Shown: positions 1 to 11,220 of the stretch, piece after piece | Numbering within the stretch: position 1 is the stretch's first letter | How the letters are laid out: every line of letters starts with the position of its first letter | Source: Sodiomyces alkalinus F11 | Taxonomy: Eukaryota > Ascomycota > Sordariomycetes > Glomerellales > Plectosphaerellaceae | Direction of reading: 5' to 3' | DNA: 64,000 nt | NCBI RefSeq assembly: GCF_003711515.1 | Contig: NW_021167090.1 | Location: forward strand, 813,346-877,345 | Program-made: the position numbers and the translations under genes | Notes under the pieces: generated by a model | Database searches by the model: none | What the model saw: only the letters and a program-made list of their open reading frames with translations | What the model was told of the DNA's origin: nothing

Positions 1-243
1 ACAGAGGAGGAGAGTTCACCCAGGGGAATATAAACAGCTAGATATATATACTAGAGTGTCCTAGGTCTTGCTTCTACCAGAGAATAAGATAGTATTCAAT
101 CTAAGTCTTTATTAGGAACCTCCTTAAGTATCACAGTGAAGAGGCAGACTTACCTTACGACTGCCTACGAGAAGTTACGAGAGAACTACGCTCAGCTTAT
201 AACCTCCTCTTACCTTGTGAACACAAACTCACGATAACCCTGA
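1..243. other. Non-RIP flank left of the Helitron
   Basis: This short stretch still has ordinary CA and TG dinucleotides, unlike the RIP-altered sequence that begins just to its right. I see no gene in it. It is probably older flanking DNA (or another repeat) into which the Helitron inserted. Confidence 0.4.
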
Positions 244-270
244 CTAGGGATCCTAGACTTAGTGTCTAGG
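244..270 (-). repeat. Putative Helitron 3'-terminal hairpin and CTAG end
   Basis: Arms CCTAGAC (252-258) and GTCTAGG (264-270) enclose a 5-base loop. Read on the minus strand, four bases follow and then CTAG (247-244) and a T at 243. Helitrons typically end in a small hairpin a few bases before CTRR and insert between A and T. The change from normal to RIP-type composition occurs here, supporting this as the true end. Confidence 0.55.
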
Positions 271-599
271 AACACAGGTCGTAATATATACCGCCCGCCC
301 TATCCGACTCCTTTATCGATTCGCAGGAATCCTAGTCCCCGTCGCCCGATAACTCGACCGCCGCCTCCCGCCTTACCTCGGCCGCTGCCTCCGCCGCCGC
401 CTCCCGCCCTACCTTACCCGCCGCCTCCGCCGCCGCCTCTATCGCTACCTCGCCTACTACCTCGCCCGCCCGCACGCCTACCCGCCCGCCCGTATATAAT
501 ACGCCGGCCTCCTCCTTTAGTATACGTGTTTAGTAAAGGATACCTATAAAGGACGGCCGCACGGTTAACCGTAGTAAGGTTCTTAACCTTATATATAAT

Positions 600-1406
600 A
601 GCGGCTATAAAGCTACCGGGGCCCTTAATACTATACGCGTTATTCGGGTAGGTTACTAACTTACCTACTATCTTATTATATACTAACCGATATTATTAAT
701 ATAGGCTAAACGGGACCTCTTATTATAGGAGGATAAAGACCTTAACCTTAGTCGCCCGGCTAATTAAGAGGCTATTATAATAATAATCATCAGCGACCTC
801 TAGATAGACTATAAGCACTATAGTAAGAAAGACGGTCCTTTCGCCCGTTATTATATATTCTCGAGAGTTATTAGCGGTAGCTATAATAACTGCTATTTTA
901 ATTCGGAAGGCCGTAAATATTTATACCGCTCCCCCCCCCCCCCGGCCGATAATAATACTACTGCCACCGCTATTGCCACCACTACTCCCGCTTCTTCTAA
1001 GGGGAAAAAGCGTGTAAATAAGACTATAGGTAAGCTAATAATAATCGTAACGAATACCAACCTATACTAATTAATTAATTTATAATACTATAGGAACCGT
1101 AACGCCTTCTAAGAAGGTAAAGACCTCGACTACGGCTACCGCTCCCGCCCCCCCCCGACTATTATAACTATCGCCGGTACTTCGGGCATAAATACGGCTA
1201 CCGCCACGCCCGCCACGCCTACGCCCGCCACGCCCGCGCCTGCTACACCCGCGCCCCTCGCCCCGCCCGTAATAACCTTTAGTAATATCGAAGTATTAGC
1301 CGTGATACTCCTTACCGGTATAACGACGGCGTAAAAGAAGCAGTTAATCTAGTACTATAAGAATATAATCGCTACCCTAAGCAATAGTATCCCAGCAGAG
1401 AACTAA
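600..1406 (+). pseudogene. RIP-masked reading frame of unknown family inside the Helitron
   Basis: One plus-strand frame runs from roughly 600 to a TAA at 1404-1406. Within it the stops I counted from 702 onward (about nine) are all TAA or TAG, none TGA, as when RIP changes CAA, CAG or TGG. The decoded text holds a basic segment (SSKGKKRVNK), a C13 run (931-943) encoding prolines and an Ala/Thr/Pro-rich linker near 1190-1270. I recognise no domain. It may be a cargo or accessory gene of the Helitron, or part of an older repeat. The C13 run could also hide a frameshift. Confidence 0.3.
931..943 (+). repeat. C13 homopolymer
   Basis: Thirteen consecutive C bases inside the RIP-altered block. 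A second C-rich run follows near 1146-1157. Such runs are slippage-prone and may have shifted the frame of the masked reading frame that spans them. Confidence 0.9.
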
Positions 1407-1689
1407 AACGGGGTTTTTTTTTACTTTACTATTTTATAAAGGGTTTACAGTTATTTTGTTTTTATATTTCCGGTACGACGGGAATAGGTAGTTTACTTCG
1501 TTACTTCGTCTACCCTTAATATAGGCTATATAATAAAGAAACCTGACCGCGTTATCGATTACTAGTTACTATAGCAGACTACTACGACCGTAGAAGTAAC
1601 CGTTAAATAGAATCTATTAAGATCTTTAGGTATACAATATTAGATATACTCCGGCTAACCTACGGCTAAGCCTGCCTACCGCCCTAACC

Positions 1690-4600
1690 GTTATCGGCCT
1701 ATAATAAAATAAATAGATTCCTAATATCCGTAACCCTTAATATCGTAATATAAAACTAACCGTGAGTAAAGGCGTGCTACCGAAAATCCACGCCGACTAT
1801 ACTAAACGATTACCCTTACGACTTATTAATCGTTATCGCGAAATAAAGCCGTAACGGGAATTAACGGCGCTAGATAATATACGGGTAGTCCTCCTTATTA
1901 GAATCTAAATAGATACGGGGGATAAATACTACCTTATTAGTGTGTATTCCGGATAGCACCTTAACCTCTAGCGTATTATACGCTATCCGTAAAATAACTA
2001 TACGCATGCCGTTATATAATCCCTGCCGCGGGCTAAGGTTCTGTATAAGTATAACGGGCGCGCCGACCTTTAGCTTAAGCCTCACGGGCGAGATAAAGGC
2101 GAACTCTAACTATATTAAAAACTCCGGTGCTAATTCGGGCGTAGGGCTATTAGTATCCTTTACCCGATTAGCGACCGAATTCTCGGTTAAATAAACCTAC
2201 GAGCGGCTAAGTAGTCGCCCTAGTATGTACCTATTAATAGCCATAATAGTAGTATTATGAGTTATTAGAATAACGCGGTTAATAAAGACTATATAGTCTA
2301 ACGGCGCCTGCTATAGTAATTTAGTCGGGTAAATACGCCTATATAGATAGACGATATTGTAAATAGCCGTAATAGCAGGGAAAAGGTCGACTAACCCGTG
2401 AAGTTCGGTATCGTAGGAGAGGTCCCGTAACTACTAAATAAACGCCCGATTATTGGATCGGTAGAGGTAACCCATATATTCTCCGTTAGGTAAAGAATAC
2501 TAAGTTACGGCTAGATAGAGGACCGCTAGAAGTAGGTGTGTATAATCTACGCCCGACTACTATTACGAATAACGGGCAGGATCTAAGTAAAATCGCCTCC
2601 GAAGATAACCGGAATACCGCCGAAGAGGTAATTGTTACTTAGTATATCCCGTAACGTACGATTAACGGCCTCGAAACAGAACTTATACTATATAAGAACC
2701 TTATCCTAGATAATAAGAACTATCTTCCGTAGTAACGCTATAAGGTCCGAAGTCTTTAGCACGTTATAGGTTAAGGCGTTATTAACCTATAAGGGGATCT
2801 TAAACCGCGAATAGGCTATATAGCCACCCTTAAGAAGAACGGCCGCGATACTAGAGGACGCCACGCAGAGTATAATCTACCCGCGCGACCGGAAATATAT
2901 GTAAAGACTACGGTATATAAACGTGTTCCCTATACCACCGGGGCCCTATATAAAGAAACGGGCGCCGCGGCTATAAGATTTAATAGCAGCTATAATGTAG
3001 CTAAATACTATAGTCTAGCTTTAGTTAAACCGGCGGTGGATATCTTCGTATACCGTAGCCTAAGCATTGCGATCTTAAGTCTTTATAATAAATAATATAT
3101 TACCGGTCGCACGGCGCTAGTCATATAAAGGCGCGGGCAGTCTAAACTCCATAATACTCCTACTCACCTTAAGGAGCTAAGAGTATATAAGATAAAGACC
3201 GTAATTGATATACGGGCGTTCTAGATCGGCAGGATATCGGAAATACTAGCGCTATAACATATAAGGCAGGTTGTCGTATATAGACTCTGTAAACCTCTCC
3301 TAGATTAACACTAGACCGGAAACGTCTCCGTGGATTAAAGCGACGATAAACAGCTCCCGTAACGCACGCCCGGTCTTCTAAATAATGGCCTCCTTAAAAC
3401 AGGTAACCTAGTAACGGTTATCGTGCAGAAGCCCGGCTATAATATAGGCCTCGCGGTAGATATTATAGATAATTCCCTCCACGGTATAAAGATCGGTAAA
3501 GGAAGTCGGCCCTCGAACGGAGACTAAGAGTAACTATAAATAGTACGCCTCTCTAGCCGTTAGGGGTATATACCATAGACGACCGATTTAAAATCCACGC
3601 TGCCTCGGCTATTAAGTAAACTACTACGGTTTCTACGTATAACGGCTAGGAAACTAGTAATAGAATAACTCGCGGCTATTAGCGTCATTACGGTTATAGT
3701 CGAAAAAGGCTATTAGCTAAGTCTTCCACTCCTATAATATATACTTGATCTGGCTTATGGTCGTATTATCGCCGAAGTATATAGGCTAATATCCCTTTAG
3801 CTAAACCGGAAAACGCATAACGGGCGGATACTCACGGTATATGGGAAACTCGAATAACTAAATAACGGCCTCCGCGGGACCGATATAACGACTCTGGAGA
3901 TAGAGGTTAACCTTATTTTCGCCCTCTTCGCCGGATATATATGTAATCGTACGGCCGGTGCCCTTATAAACGTACTTATACACGTACTTAATTGCCTATA
4001 TAGAACCGTAAATATTAAGGTTAGTAAGGTTTAGAACGGAGGCAGATATACGGGAGAGGATAACTTACCTTAATAGATCCCTAAATCTTAATATTAATAT
4101 AGGTATTATAGCAGAGACAGAGATATAGGCTATAGGGAATAATAAAACGGTTATTAAGGGGGACCTCTTCTACACGGCCTCTCTTTATAATATACAGGCT
4201 AGAGTTACGGCGCCTATATTTAGGATAACTATCCTCTCGTATAGTCGTCTATAGGCAGTACGGCTTAGGGAACCGCTTAAAGTACTTTATACGGTTCTTA
4301 TCACTAGGCTACGACTATATATACGGTATAGAGGGCTTATTATCACCCTAAGGACTATGCATTATATTCTTGCTAATAATATTAACAAGACGGCTAGTAG
4401 GATCCGACTCGCGGTCCGGTAGCTCCGTAGAGATAACCTTATTGATATTTACGGGGTCTTTATATATCTTAGCCGCTCGCGGCGTAAGGAAAAGAAGGAT
4501 ATAACGGTGTGGAAGACCGCGTTTCTGGTATTCCACGGTCTATATAATCTCTGTAAACTCACTAAATAGACTATCGTGTAGCTACTATTTTAGGTCGCGG

Positions 4601-5207
4601 GACTTTAACTCGAATACACAGCTAACTAAATCGGGCCGGTTATTAGTAGTCTAACCTAGCTAAAGCTCCCGTATAATCTTTAGCTAGGTAGGATTAGCCG
4701 TAAAAGTAATAAAAAAGGTCGGAGTGCTAAGAGCCCGTATAATTACTATAGAATCCTAATAATACTATAAGATAAACCTCTAGCCGCTAATATAATTTAA
4801 GGGTAAGACGATCTGTCGGCTAATATTACGGGTATCGCCGTTAGCCTCGTATGCCTAATCCCGTATCCTGTTATATACTTTAGCCCGTATCTCGTTCTGA
4901 AAGCGCTAGATTCAATTAAACTTCTTCTAATTGCAGGATACCTATAGGTCCACTAAAAACTGCTAAAAAAGACGGCCGTATATAAAGGGCATAAACCTCT
5001 ACTAGTATCGCGGGTATAGTATATAATAGCAGAATTAACGGAACTTAACCTCGGTATTCTGCCGCTAACAGTTATAAATATCCCGTAACTATAACTACTA
5101 GTAATATCCGGAACCGCTACGCGGATATATAAGCGGGTAAGATAGTAGTAGGTAGGCAAAACACTTATAGTCGATCCGCGTAAGGCTGCATACACTACCG
5201 TTAGACC
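1690..5207 (-). pseudogene. Helitron Rep/helicase, HUH and helicase part, RIP-inactivated
   Basis: Read on the minus strand from 5207 to about 1690, one frame keeps Helitron features: RDIILVERR just across the insertion site, then the Rep core (EYQKRGLPHRYILLFL, VISTELPD, NIMHSP near 4348-4536). Far downstream is the Pif1-like helicase end (LKVGAPVILIQNLSPRQG, VVFIPRI, then FAITINKS and a HG-FY motif, 1690-2085). The pieces at 5205, 4536 and 2085 are all in the same frame modulo three, so RIP point mutations rather than indels destroyed the gene. Stops sit where family members have Q or W, for example in the INKSQGQS motif. No function remains. Together with the N-terminal part the protein would have been about 1400 residues, normal for the family. 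Confidence 0.85.
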
Positions 5208-5212
5208 ATCTC
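5208..5212. repeat. Left target-site duplication of the LTR element (ATCTC)
   Basis: The five bases before the left LTR read ATCTC; the five after the right LTR (10553-10557) read GTCTC. The single G-to-A difference is the RIP direction. Removing the element and one copy of this site rejoins the Helitron frame, which supports this as the insertion point. Confidence 0.75.
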
Positions 5213-5572
5213 TGATACGCCCTAGATTTAACCGGGAATACTAGGGCATACCACGGAGTACCCTAGCGGTACTATGGCTTATGCTATAGCACCCACGGGG
5301 TACGCTATAGGTACTTTTAGGGTATACTATAGCTTCCCTAGGGTATAATTAGTGAATACTGGGGAATCCCCCGGGTTCCTATACGTAGAAGCCGAGGATT
5401 CCACGGGGTTTCCCCGTGGATACTTAAGTCCCGGGGGCGCGCGCCCCCTTAGTTTAGAGAAGATATCTTTATTACACCTCTTTTACTATAGTAAAGGTTA
5501 CCCTTTAAATCCTGGGTTCCTTAGGTCCGATAGTGCTGGCTGGCTAGAGTTATACCCGGATAGGGCATATTA
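5213..5572 (+). repeat. Left LTR (360 bp)
   Basis: Matches 10193-10552 over its whole length with scattered differences, mostly C/T and G/A transitions typical of RIP. It contains the palindrome GGGGGCGCGCGCCCCC and a CCACGGGGTTTCCCCGTGG hairpin shared by both copies. Confidence 0.85.
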
Positions 5573-5579
5573 AATTCTA

Positions 5580-5638
5580 GATCCGTCTAGGTCCTATAGT
5601 GCTGGCTAGCCAGAGCTGTGCCCGGATAGGGTATATTA
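5580..5638 (+). repeat. Extra copy of the LTR 3' end directly after the left LTR
   Basis: About 57 bp (TAGGTCC...GGGTATATTA) repeat the last part of the left LTR (5515-5572) with RIP-type changes. The right LTR has no such extra copy. It lies where a primer-binding site would normally be. Confidence 0.7.
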
Positions 5639-5820
5639 AATAGTAGCAACTAAGCTTATAGGCAAGGTTCGCGTACCGCAGCCCGGTGTAGACTACGTAT
5701 ACTAAAACTAAATAGGCACGCGGTTTACTAGCGAATGCTAGCGTGCCCGGCGTAGCTGCCCTTAACAGCGCGAACTTCGTATGCTAAGACTAAATAGATA
5801 TAAGGCGCGCTAGGCGAAGA

Positions 5821-6410
5821 CGCCTCCCCTTTAATGGGTTTAGGCGTGGAGTAATAAAGGAAACCACCGTTAAGCGCAGGAATAGCGACTATACTAACCT
5901 ATACTAGCCGTGGAACCCGAGCTTCGACACCGCGATAACCTTCCTAACGATTACTAGTCAGCGTAGGCGACTATACTAACCTGCACCAACGTTAACCGTT
6001 CTTAACGATCACTAAAAGGAGTAGGATAATGCCTATACTATCCTGTATACTAGCGTCCTCCGTAGAACCAGAGTCCCGATAAAACCACGGGGTACTAAAC
6101 CCCTAATCGCCTCCCCTTTAATAGGTCTAGGCGTAGAGTACTAAGAAATCCATAGTCGCCGAATACGCAGGAATAGCGACTATACAAACCTATACACCGG
6201 TATTTACCGTGGATTGATCCTAAACTCAAACATACGGTAACACGGTAACCTTCCTAATAATCGCTAGTTAAGCATAGGAGAGCGATTATACTAACCTACA
6301 CCGACACCGAACCTTCTAAACGATTGCTAAAGGGCATAGGATAGTGACTATTATTCTATATACTAGCGCCCTCCGTAGAACCCGAGCTCCGGTAAAGAAC
6401 CACGGGACGT
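5821..6410 (+). repeat. Tandem duplication, unit about 287 bp, inside the LTR element
   Basis: The unit starting CGCCTCCCCTTTAATGGG at 5821 recurs at 6108. Both copies share the CAGGAATAGCGACTATAC segment and the CCTCCGTAGAACC end. Divergence is largely transitions. I see no coding frame in it. Confidence 0.75.
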
Positions 6411-7168
6411 ACTAATTCCCCCCCCTTTTTTTTTTACCGTGGCACTAAGCCACTCGATAATTTCCCCTTTTCCCCCCCCTTTACCGTGGCACCGAGCTAC
6501 TCGATAACTCCCCCCCCCTTTTTTTCCCCTCTTCCCGCGGAGTAAAAGGGGAGCCGACCTCCCCTTACCGTAATCTTCCCTTTACCCGTGTTTCGCGGAG
6601 AATATTTTCCTATTAGCGGGCTCGCTAACTAAAACGGCTAAAAGTGCTAAGAATATCCGAGGCTAGCAGTGTAATAACCCTAAGAGGAAAAGCGTAGAAC
6701 CGGTATCCATGCGAGAGGCTATATATCCTAAGGCTTAGAGGGTATATCCTAGTCTTTATCGGATTTACCCGAGGCCCCTCGGTTATCCTCCCTGTTAGAG
6801 GGAGAGCTTCCCCTTATTCTACTAGCCTTTATCGGGTTTGCCCGAGGTTCCCTCGGCTTTCCTCCCCGTTAGAGGGAGGGCCTCCTTATAGTAGACTCGC
6901 CTTTAACCGTGACCGACGCTAAGGCTACCCTCCGTCTACGGGCTATAGCACGTATACCGCCGTGCCCGATATTCCTGACTAGGACCCTACGTATCTCTCG
7001 GACTTCCGGACGATACCGCGGAAGGCCGTGGTATTATACTCGGATTCTCCACGGTGTAACGTCCTCGGACGGCTAAACGGCCTATTAAGTGGAAGAACCG
7101 GCGAAGTAATAGAGTATCGTGGTTTACCGTCTCCCCTTAACGTATCTGCGTCGTTTCGTAACGTATAC

Positions 7169-7264
7169 TCCTTTCCTTTCCCTTCTTCCCTTTCCTTTCT
7201 TCCTTTTCCCTTCTTACCTTTCCCTTTTTCCCTTTCCCTTCTTCCCTTTCCCTTCTTTCCTATC
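7169..7264 (+). repeat. Pyrimidine-rich microsatellite-like tract (CCCTTTCCCTTCTT-type)
   Basis: Nearly pure C/T over about 95 bases. It lacks CA and TG targets and so escapes RIP. No function can be inferred from sequence. Confidence 0.85.
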
Positions 7265-8191
7265 TATCGTGAATACTATCGCTACTAAAGGACGCCCGCG
7301 GGACGTAGGGCTTATATTGCCCGGGGCAGATACTTAGGGATAAAAGCCGTTATATAACTAAAGTTCGGTTACCGCCGGTAAATACTATTATAGACGAAAG
7401 CCGTTATATAAAGCCGTTATATAGCTAAAGTTCGATTACCGCCAGCGAATAGCGAGACCTATACGAGTACCGTGAGAATAAGGTAACTCTATTAGTAAGG
7501 GACGAAGTTAGCTAGCTTACTGGAATAGTTAGATACTGGAAAAAGCTATAAAGGTATAAGAAGATAAAGACCTTAATCTAAGGATAGCCTTAAAGAAGAC
7601 GGAGGTTCCGAGGGTACTATAGCCGGGTAATATTAAAGAACCACGAGTAATAAAGAACCGCGAGACGTTAAAGAGCTAGTAGGCACGTAGCGGAACCAGA
7701 AGACTAAAGTATTATAAGACACGCCGGCGACGCGATATAAGACGAACGTTATCGCCGTCCTAGGTAATAACCAGGAATGCTAGGGAACCCTAGGTAACAT
7801 TAGGGAATAGTAAGAATAAAAGGACTATAACCTATATATACCTTCTATAGCCACCGTAATAACCACAGTTACTACGGTGCTCTACGCAGCGCTAGGAAAA
7901 ATACTATCGCTTTTATAGCGTATAGCTATTATTCCCCTTCCGTTCTCACTTATCACTACCGCGACTATTTATATCGTTAACGTAGTTTGCTATCGGTTCC
8001 TAAATCGTTTACTATCTCCTAGATAAGGCCTAACTATATTAATTAAGACTCGGCGTTTTCTAACGTATTCCCCTCCTTCTTATTAGTCCCCCCCTTAACG
8101 TTTATACCGCGTTATATCGCGGTATACCGAATTCCCTATACTATAGATGTATTTTATAGTTTAGCTTCCTTTATCGCACTAACCCTTTAAG

Positions 8192-9757
8192 GACGTGGAA
8201 TATTAGGAATCGTTTGATAAAGCCTTTAGAAACCCTAATAGAATCGGCTCCGGGTTTACTAAGGAGGGTTACTTTAGAGCTATTACACTTTACGGCGGCG
8301 AGGAACGACTAGAGAACGGACTATCGGCTCTAGACACTAGGTTCGCGCTCTAGAAAACTAGCTATAAGTCTAAGATAGCCGAGTTCCGTAGGTATATGGA
8401 AGGGTTAGGATATAATTATCCCGAGACTCGTGATCTCGACTAAACCGTGTTCATGCCTAAGGAATACCCCGAGCTTTACTAGATAATTACTAAGGATAAA
8501 GTAAAGAATATCGTGAGCTAAGTTCCTTAGCCCGAGTTCCTGCTAAAGGGAAACCCTAAACTTATATCGTGGAACCGCCCCTAAACCTTATTTAAGTATT
8601 ACATTATAGTAAGAGACGCTAACGCCCCCTATAACTACGCCGGTAAATTCGATAAGACACCATAGTCTAACCGCACTATTAACGTCGATACCCCCGCTAT
8701 TACCTCCGGCTAGTGTACGGCCGTGTTTATCGACCTTAAAGCTAAGGTAAAGGCTACCACGGCCGGCCTATTATCCGCCTAAGTTCTTTAGGGTAAGAAC
8801 CCTAAGAAACTGGCGAGTTCGATAGTCCTCGGCTTTATGCTTTAGTATATCCGCGATCACGTATACCTCTTTAAGGCGGTCTACGAGGTGGTGCTTATAG
8901 AAGCTAAGGGTATTATAGTGCACGCCGACCGTAAGAGAAACTTAGAATAGTATACTAAGTAAGCCAGTATTACTAATAAGCTTATCCGTAAGTTTATCCA
9001 CGGGCTCCCCGCGGCGAAAGATAAGGAACCGACTCAGAATATACTAACTATTTAGGAGTTTTTAGCTATAGTACGGACCGGCGAAGAGCCGACCCTAACC
9101 GTACCCATTAAACATGCCGCGCTATCGGACCCTACGACGGAGTAAGCTGCTAAGCGCGTAGTTAGCGCTATAGGCACCGAGAAGGCCTTGTGTGATATTA
9201 TAAAGAACCTCACTAAGCACCTACACGCCCCGGGCATTAAGCCCGCGGAAGAAATAATTACTAAGGGCGAATAGACTATTATTATCGTTTACTAGCGGAC
9301 CCACGCAATCGCGCTGCCTATTACCGCGGCGGTATTTATTACCTTTACTATAAAGAATAGGCTTATTAAGGACGATACGTAGAACGCCGCGGATTTACCT
9401 CTACTACTAACGTTATAGCGCTTAGGCCGCATAGTGGCCATTATACCCCTTACCGAGGACGATTAGCTTATTAGTACCCGCCGCGAAGCCCTAGTGAATA
9501 TGCTTACCACCGATACTAATAAGGCTATTAGTATTATTCGCTACTATACCGCTTTATAGGTAATATAGTCGGACTATTCTGTCTCCGGCCTGGAGAGCAC
9601 TTACGCCGCCGATCGGGCGGAAATCGAGGCTCGCGCCGCTGAGTTTACCTTAGAGGAGGCGGCCCTGGCTCTTAACATGCTACTAGATCGATAGAGTATT
9701 CCGATAGCTAAGCCGTAGCCTACTAATAACGAGGACGAGATTACTATACTCGATTAA
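8192..9757 (+). pseudogene. RIP-masked 521-codon frame of unknown family in the LTR element
   Basis: From 8192 to the TAA at 9755-9757 a single frame runs without any indel. It carries about 25 internal stops, all TAG or TAA and none TGA. That is what RIP gives when CAA/CAG become TAA/TAG and TGG becomes TAG; only one Q codon (CAG) and one W codon that I noticed survive. The decoded text looks like a real soluble protein, with segments such as AEFRRYMEGLGYNYPETRDL, KFIHGLPAAKDKEPTQN and a charged C-terminus (NNEDEITILD). I recognise no Gag, RT or other domain. The true start may lie upstream of 8192. Being inside an LTR element suggests a Gag-like or cargo protein, but that is inference. Confidence 0.6.
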
Positions 9758-10192
9758 CTATATATTTAGGTATAATAGGTATTAAGGCTACCGAGGCTTT
9801 ACCGTGGAATGTTATGATAGAAGAGTTGCTATATATAGTATTAGCACCTTTATTTTCGCTATAGTATGCGGTGTGATGGATTAGCGGACGGTACGAAATT
9901 CTTTCCTTCTATCTGCTATTTGCTCGCCTTAGCTTTACTAAGGAACGCCGTGGGAAGGAACGCCGTGGCGTCGGCATAGTTTTATTTTCTTCTCTTCTCT
10001 TCTTCGCCCGGCTAGGTAGTAGATAGTAACGGCGGCGGTCGCTATTAGGGCGCCGCCGCGTAATAATATTTTCTTTCTATTCTCCCTAACTACACCGCGG
10101 TTTACTAGTATAACCGTAACGCGCCTTAAGTAAGGCTATCGTAGTTACCGGGGAAAGCCCGCGGGACACAGGGCTTCGTTGCCCGGGGAATT

Positions 10193-10552
10193 TAATACGC
10201 CCCAGATATAACCGGGAACACCAGAGCGTACTGTAGGGTACCCTAGCAGTACTATAGCTTATACTATAGCACCCACGGGGTACGCTATAGGTACCTTTAG
10301 GGTATACTATAGCTTCTCTGGGGTATAATTAGTGAATACCGGGGATTCCCCCGGGTTTCTATACGTAGAAGCCGAGGATTCCACGGGGTTTCCCCGTGGA
10401 TACTGAAGTCCCGGGGGCGCGCGCCCCCTTAGTTTAGAGAAGATATCTTTATTACACATCTTTTACTATAGTAAAGGTCACCCTTTAAATCCTGGGTTCT
10501 CCAGGTCCGATAATACTGGCTAGCCAGAGTCGTGCCCGGATAGGGCATATTA
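10193..10552 (+). repeat. Right LTR (360 bp)
   Basis: The partner of 5213-5572. It begins TAATACGCCC where the left copy has TGATACGCCC, a single RIP-type change at the terminal TG. It is preceded by a GGGGAA purine tract. Confidence 0.85.
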
Positions 10553-11220
10553 GTCTCTCTACGAGGATAATATCACGGTAGCAGACTTTACCCCACTTAT
10601 CCGGTATAATAGCCGTAACCTTGTCCGTAACGAGTAGATTCTTACGCCGTATATTAGCACCCTACTTAAGAACCAATTCTATCCTAGAGTTAAGTATAAT
10701 ATGGCACTATTTACGGAGGGAGTTAAAGCGTTTACAGGCTATTTTATATATTTACACGAAGGGGTTATACTCATGCAGGAAGTCCGAAATTTTCCTTAGG
10801 ATATAATAGTTAAGCGTATAGTCGAGGCTTTAGGTATTCGTAAGGCGCTAGTCGATAGTAGCCTACGGGTCGTATAAGTATAGCTAGGCAAAGGCGGGAA
10901 GTCGACCTATAGCACTTAATAGCCTAGTATAGTAGTAAAGGGTACCGTGGATTTAGAAGGCTATTACGCCGCCGGCCGTAGTACCTTAACGGGTCTTAGT
11001 ATATTATATAGACGTAAACGAAAAGGTATTATTATATTAATGGATTCTCTTATGATAATCTGCAGCTTAAGCGGTATCCGTGTATAGTAAATATTAGAAG
11101 AAGTCGGGTAGCGGGGAGATAACAAGAACGTCGACGTCGCCCTAGTTATAATAAGTGCTAAATTTCGGGTTCGTAGGCGACGATTCCTAAGTAATAGAAG
11201 ACAATAGCTATTAGCTAACG
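10553..11220 (-). pseudogene. Helitron Rep/helicase, N-terminal part, RIP-inactivated
   Basis: Read on the minus strand, one frame gives the Helitron N-terminal landmarks: YNNTFSFTS, then F-IHGTLYYYTRLL, then LYLYDP, HEYNPFV and VTAIIPDKW. Internal stops are TAA/TAG at positions where the family has Q (for example the Q before IHG and before LYLYDP). The frame continues into 5207 and below when the LTR insertion and one target copy are skipped. Sequence further right (to about 12150) is probably the Helitron 5' leader; it keeps RIP composition but I find no further domain. Confidence 0.8.

Larger units (their letters stand above)
5213..10552 (+). mobile_element. LTR-bounded element nested in the Helitron, RIP-inactivated, no pol gene seen
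   Basis: A 5340-bp element with direct 360-bp terminal repeats starting TG (TA in the right, RIP-altered copy) and ending TA (from CA by RIP), flanked by a 5-bp target duplication. A purine-rich GGGGAA tract precedes the right LTR, as a polypurine tract should. The interior carries a 287-bp tandem duplication, a pyrimidine-rich tract and a single long masked frame (8192-9757). I find no reverse transcriptase, integrase, protease or RNase H motif, and no clear tRNA primer site. It therefore looks non-autonomous. The structure is seen directly; the LTR class is inferred from the ends and the duplication. Confidence 0.8.

Noticed and set aside
262..549. Open plus frame of 95 codons, mostly proline and arginine
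   Set aside because: It arises from a CCG/CCT-rich simple sequence next to the Helitron end and has no protein-like complexity.
5213..10552. Reading the two 360-bp repeats as a chance segmental duplication
   Set aside because: Matching ends with TG/TA, a 5-bp target duplication and restoration of the Helitron frame all favour an LTR insertion.
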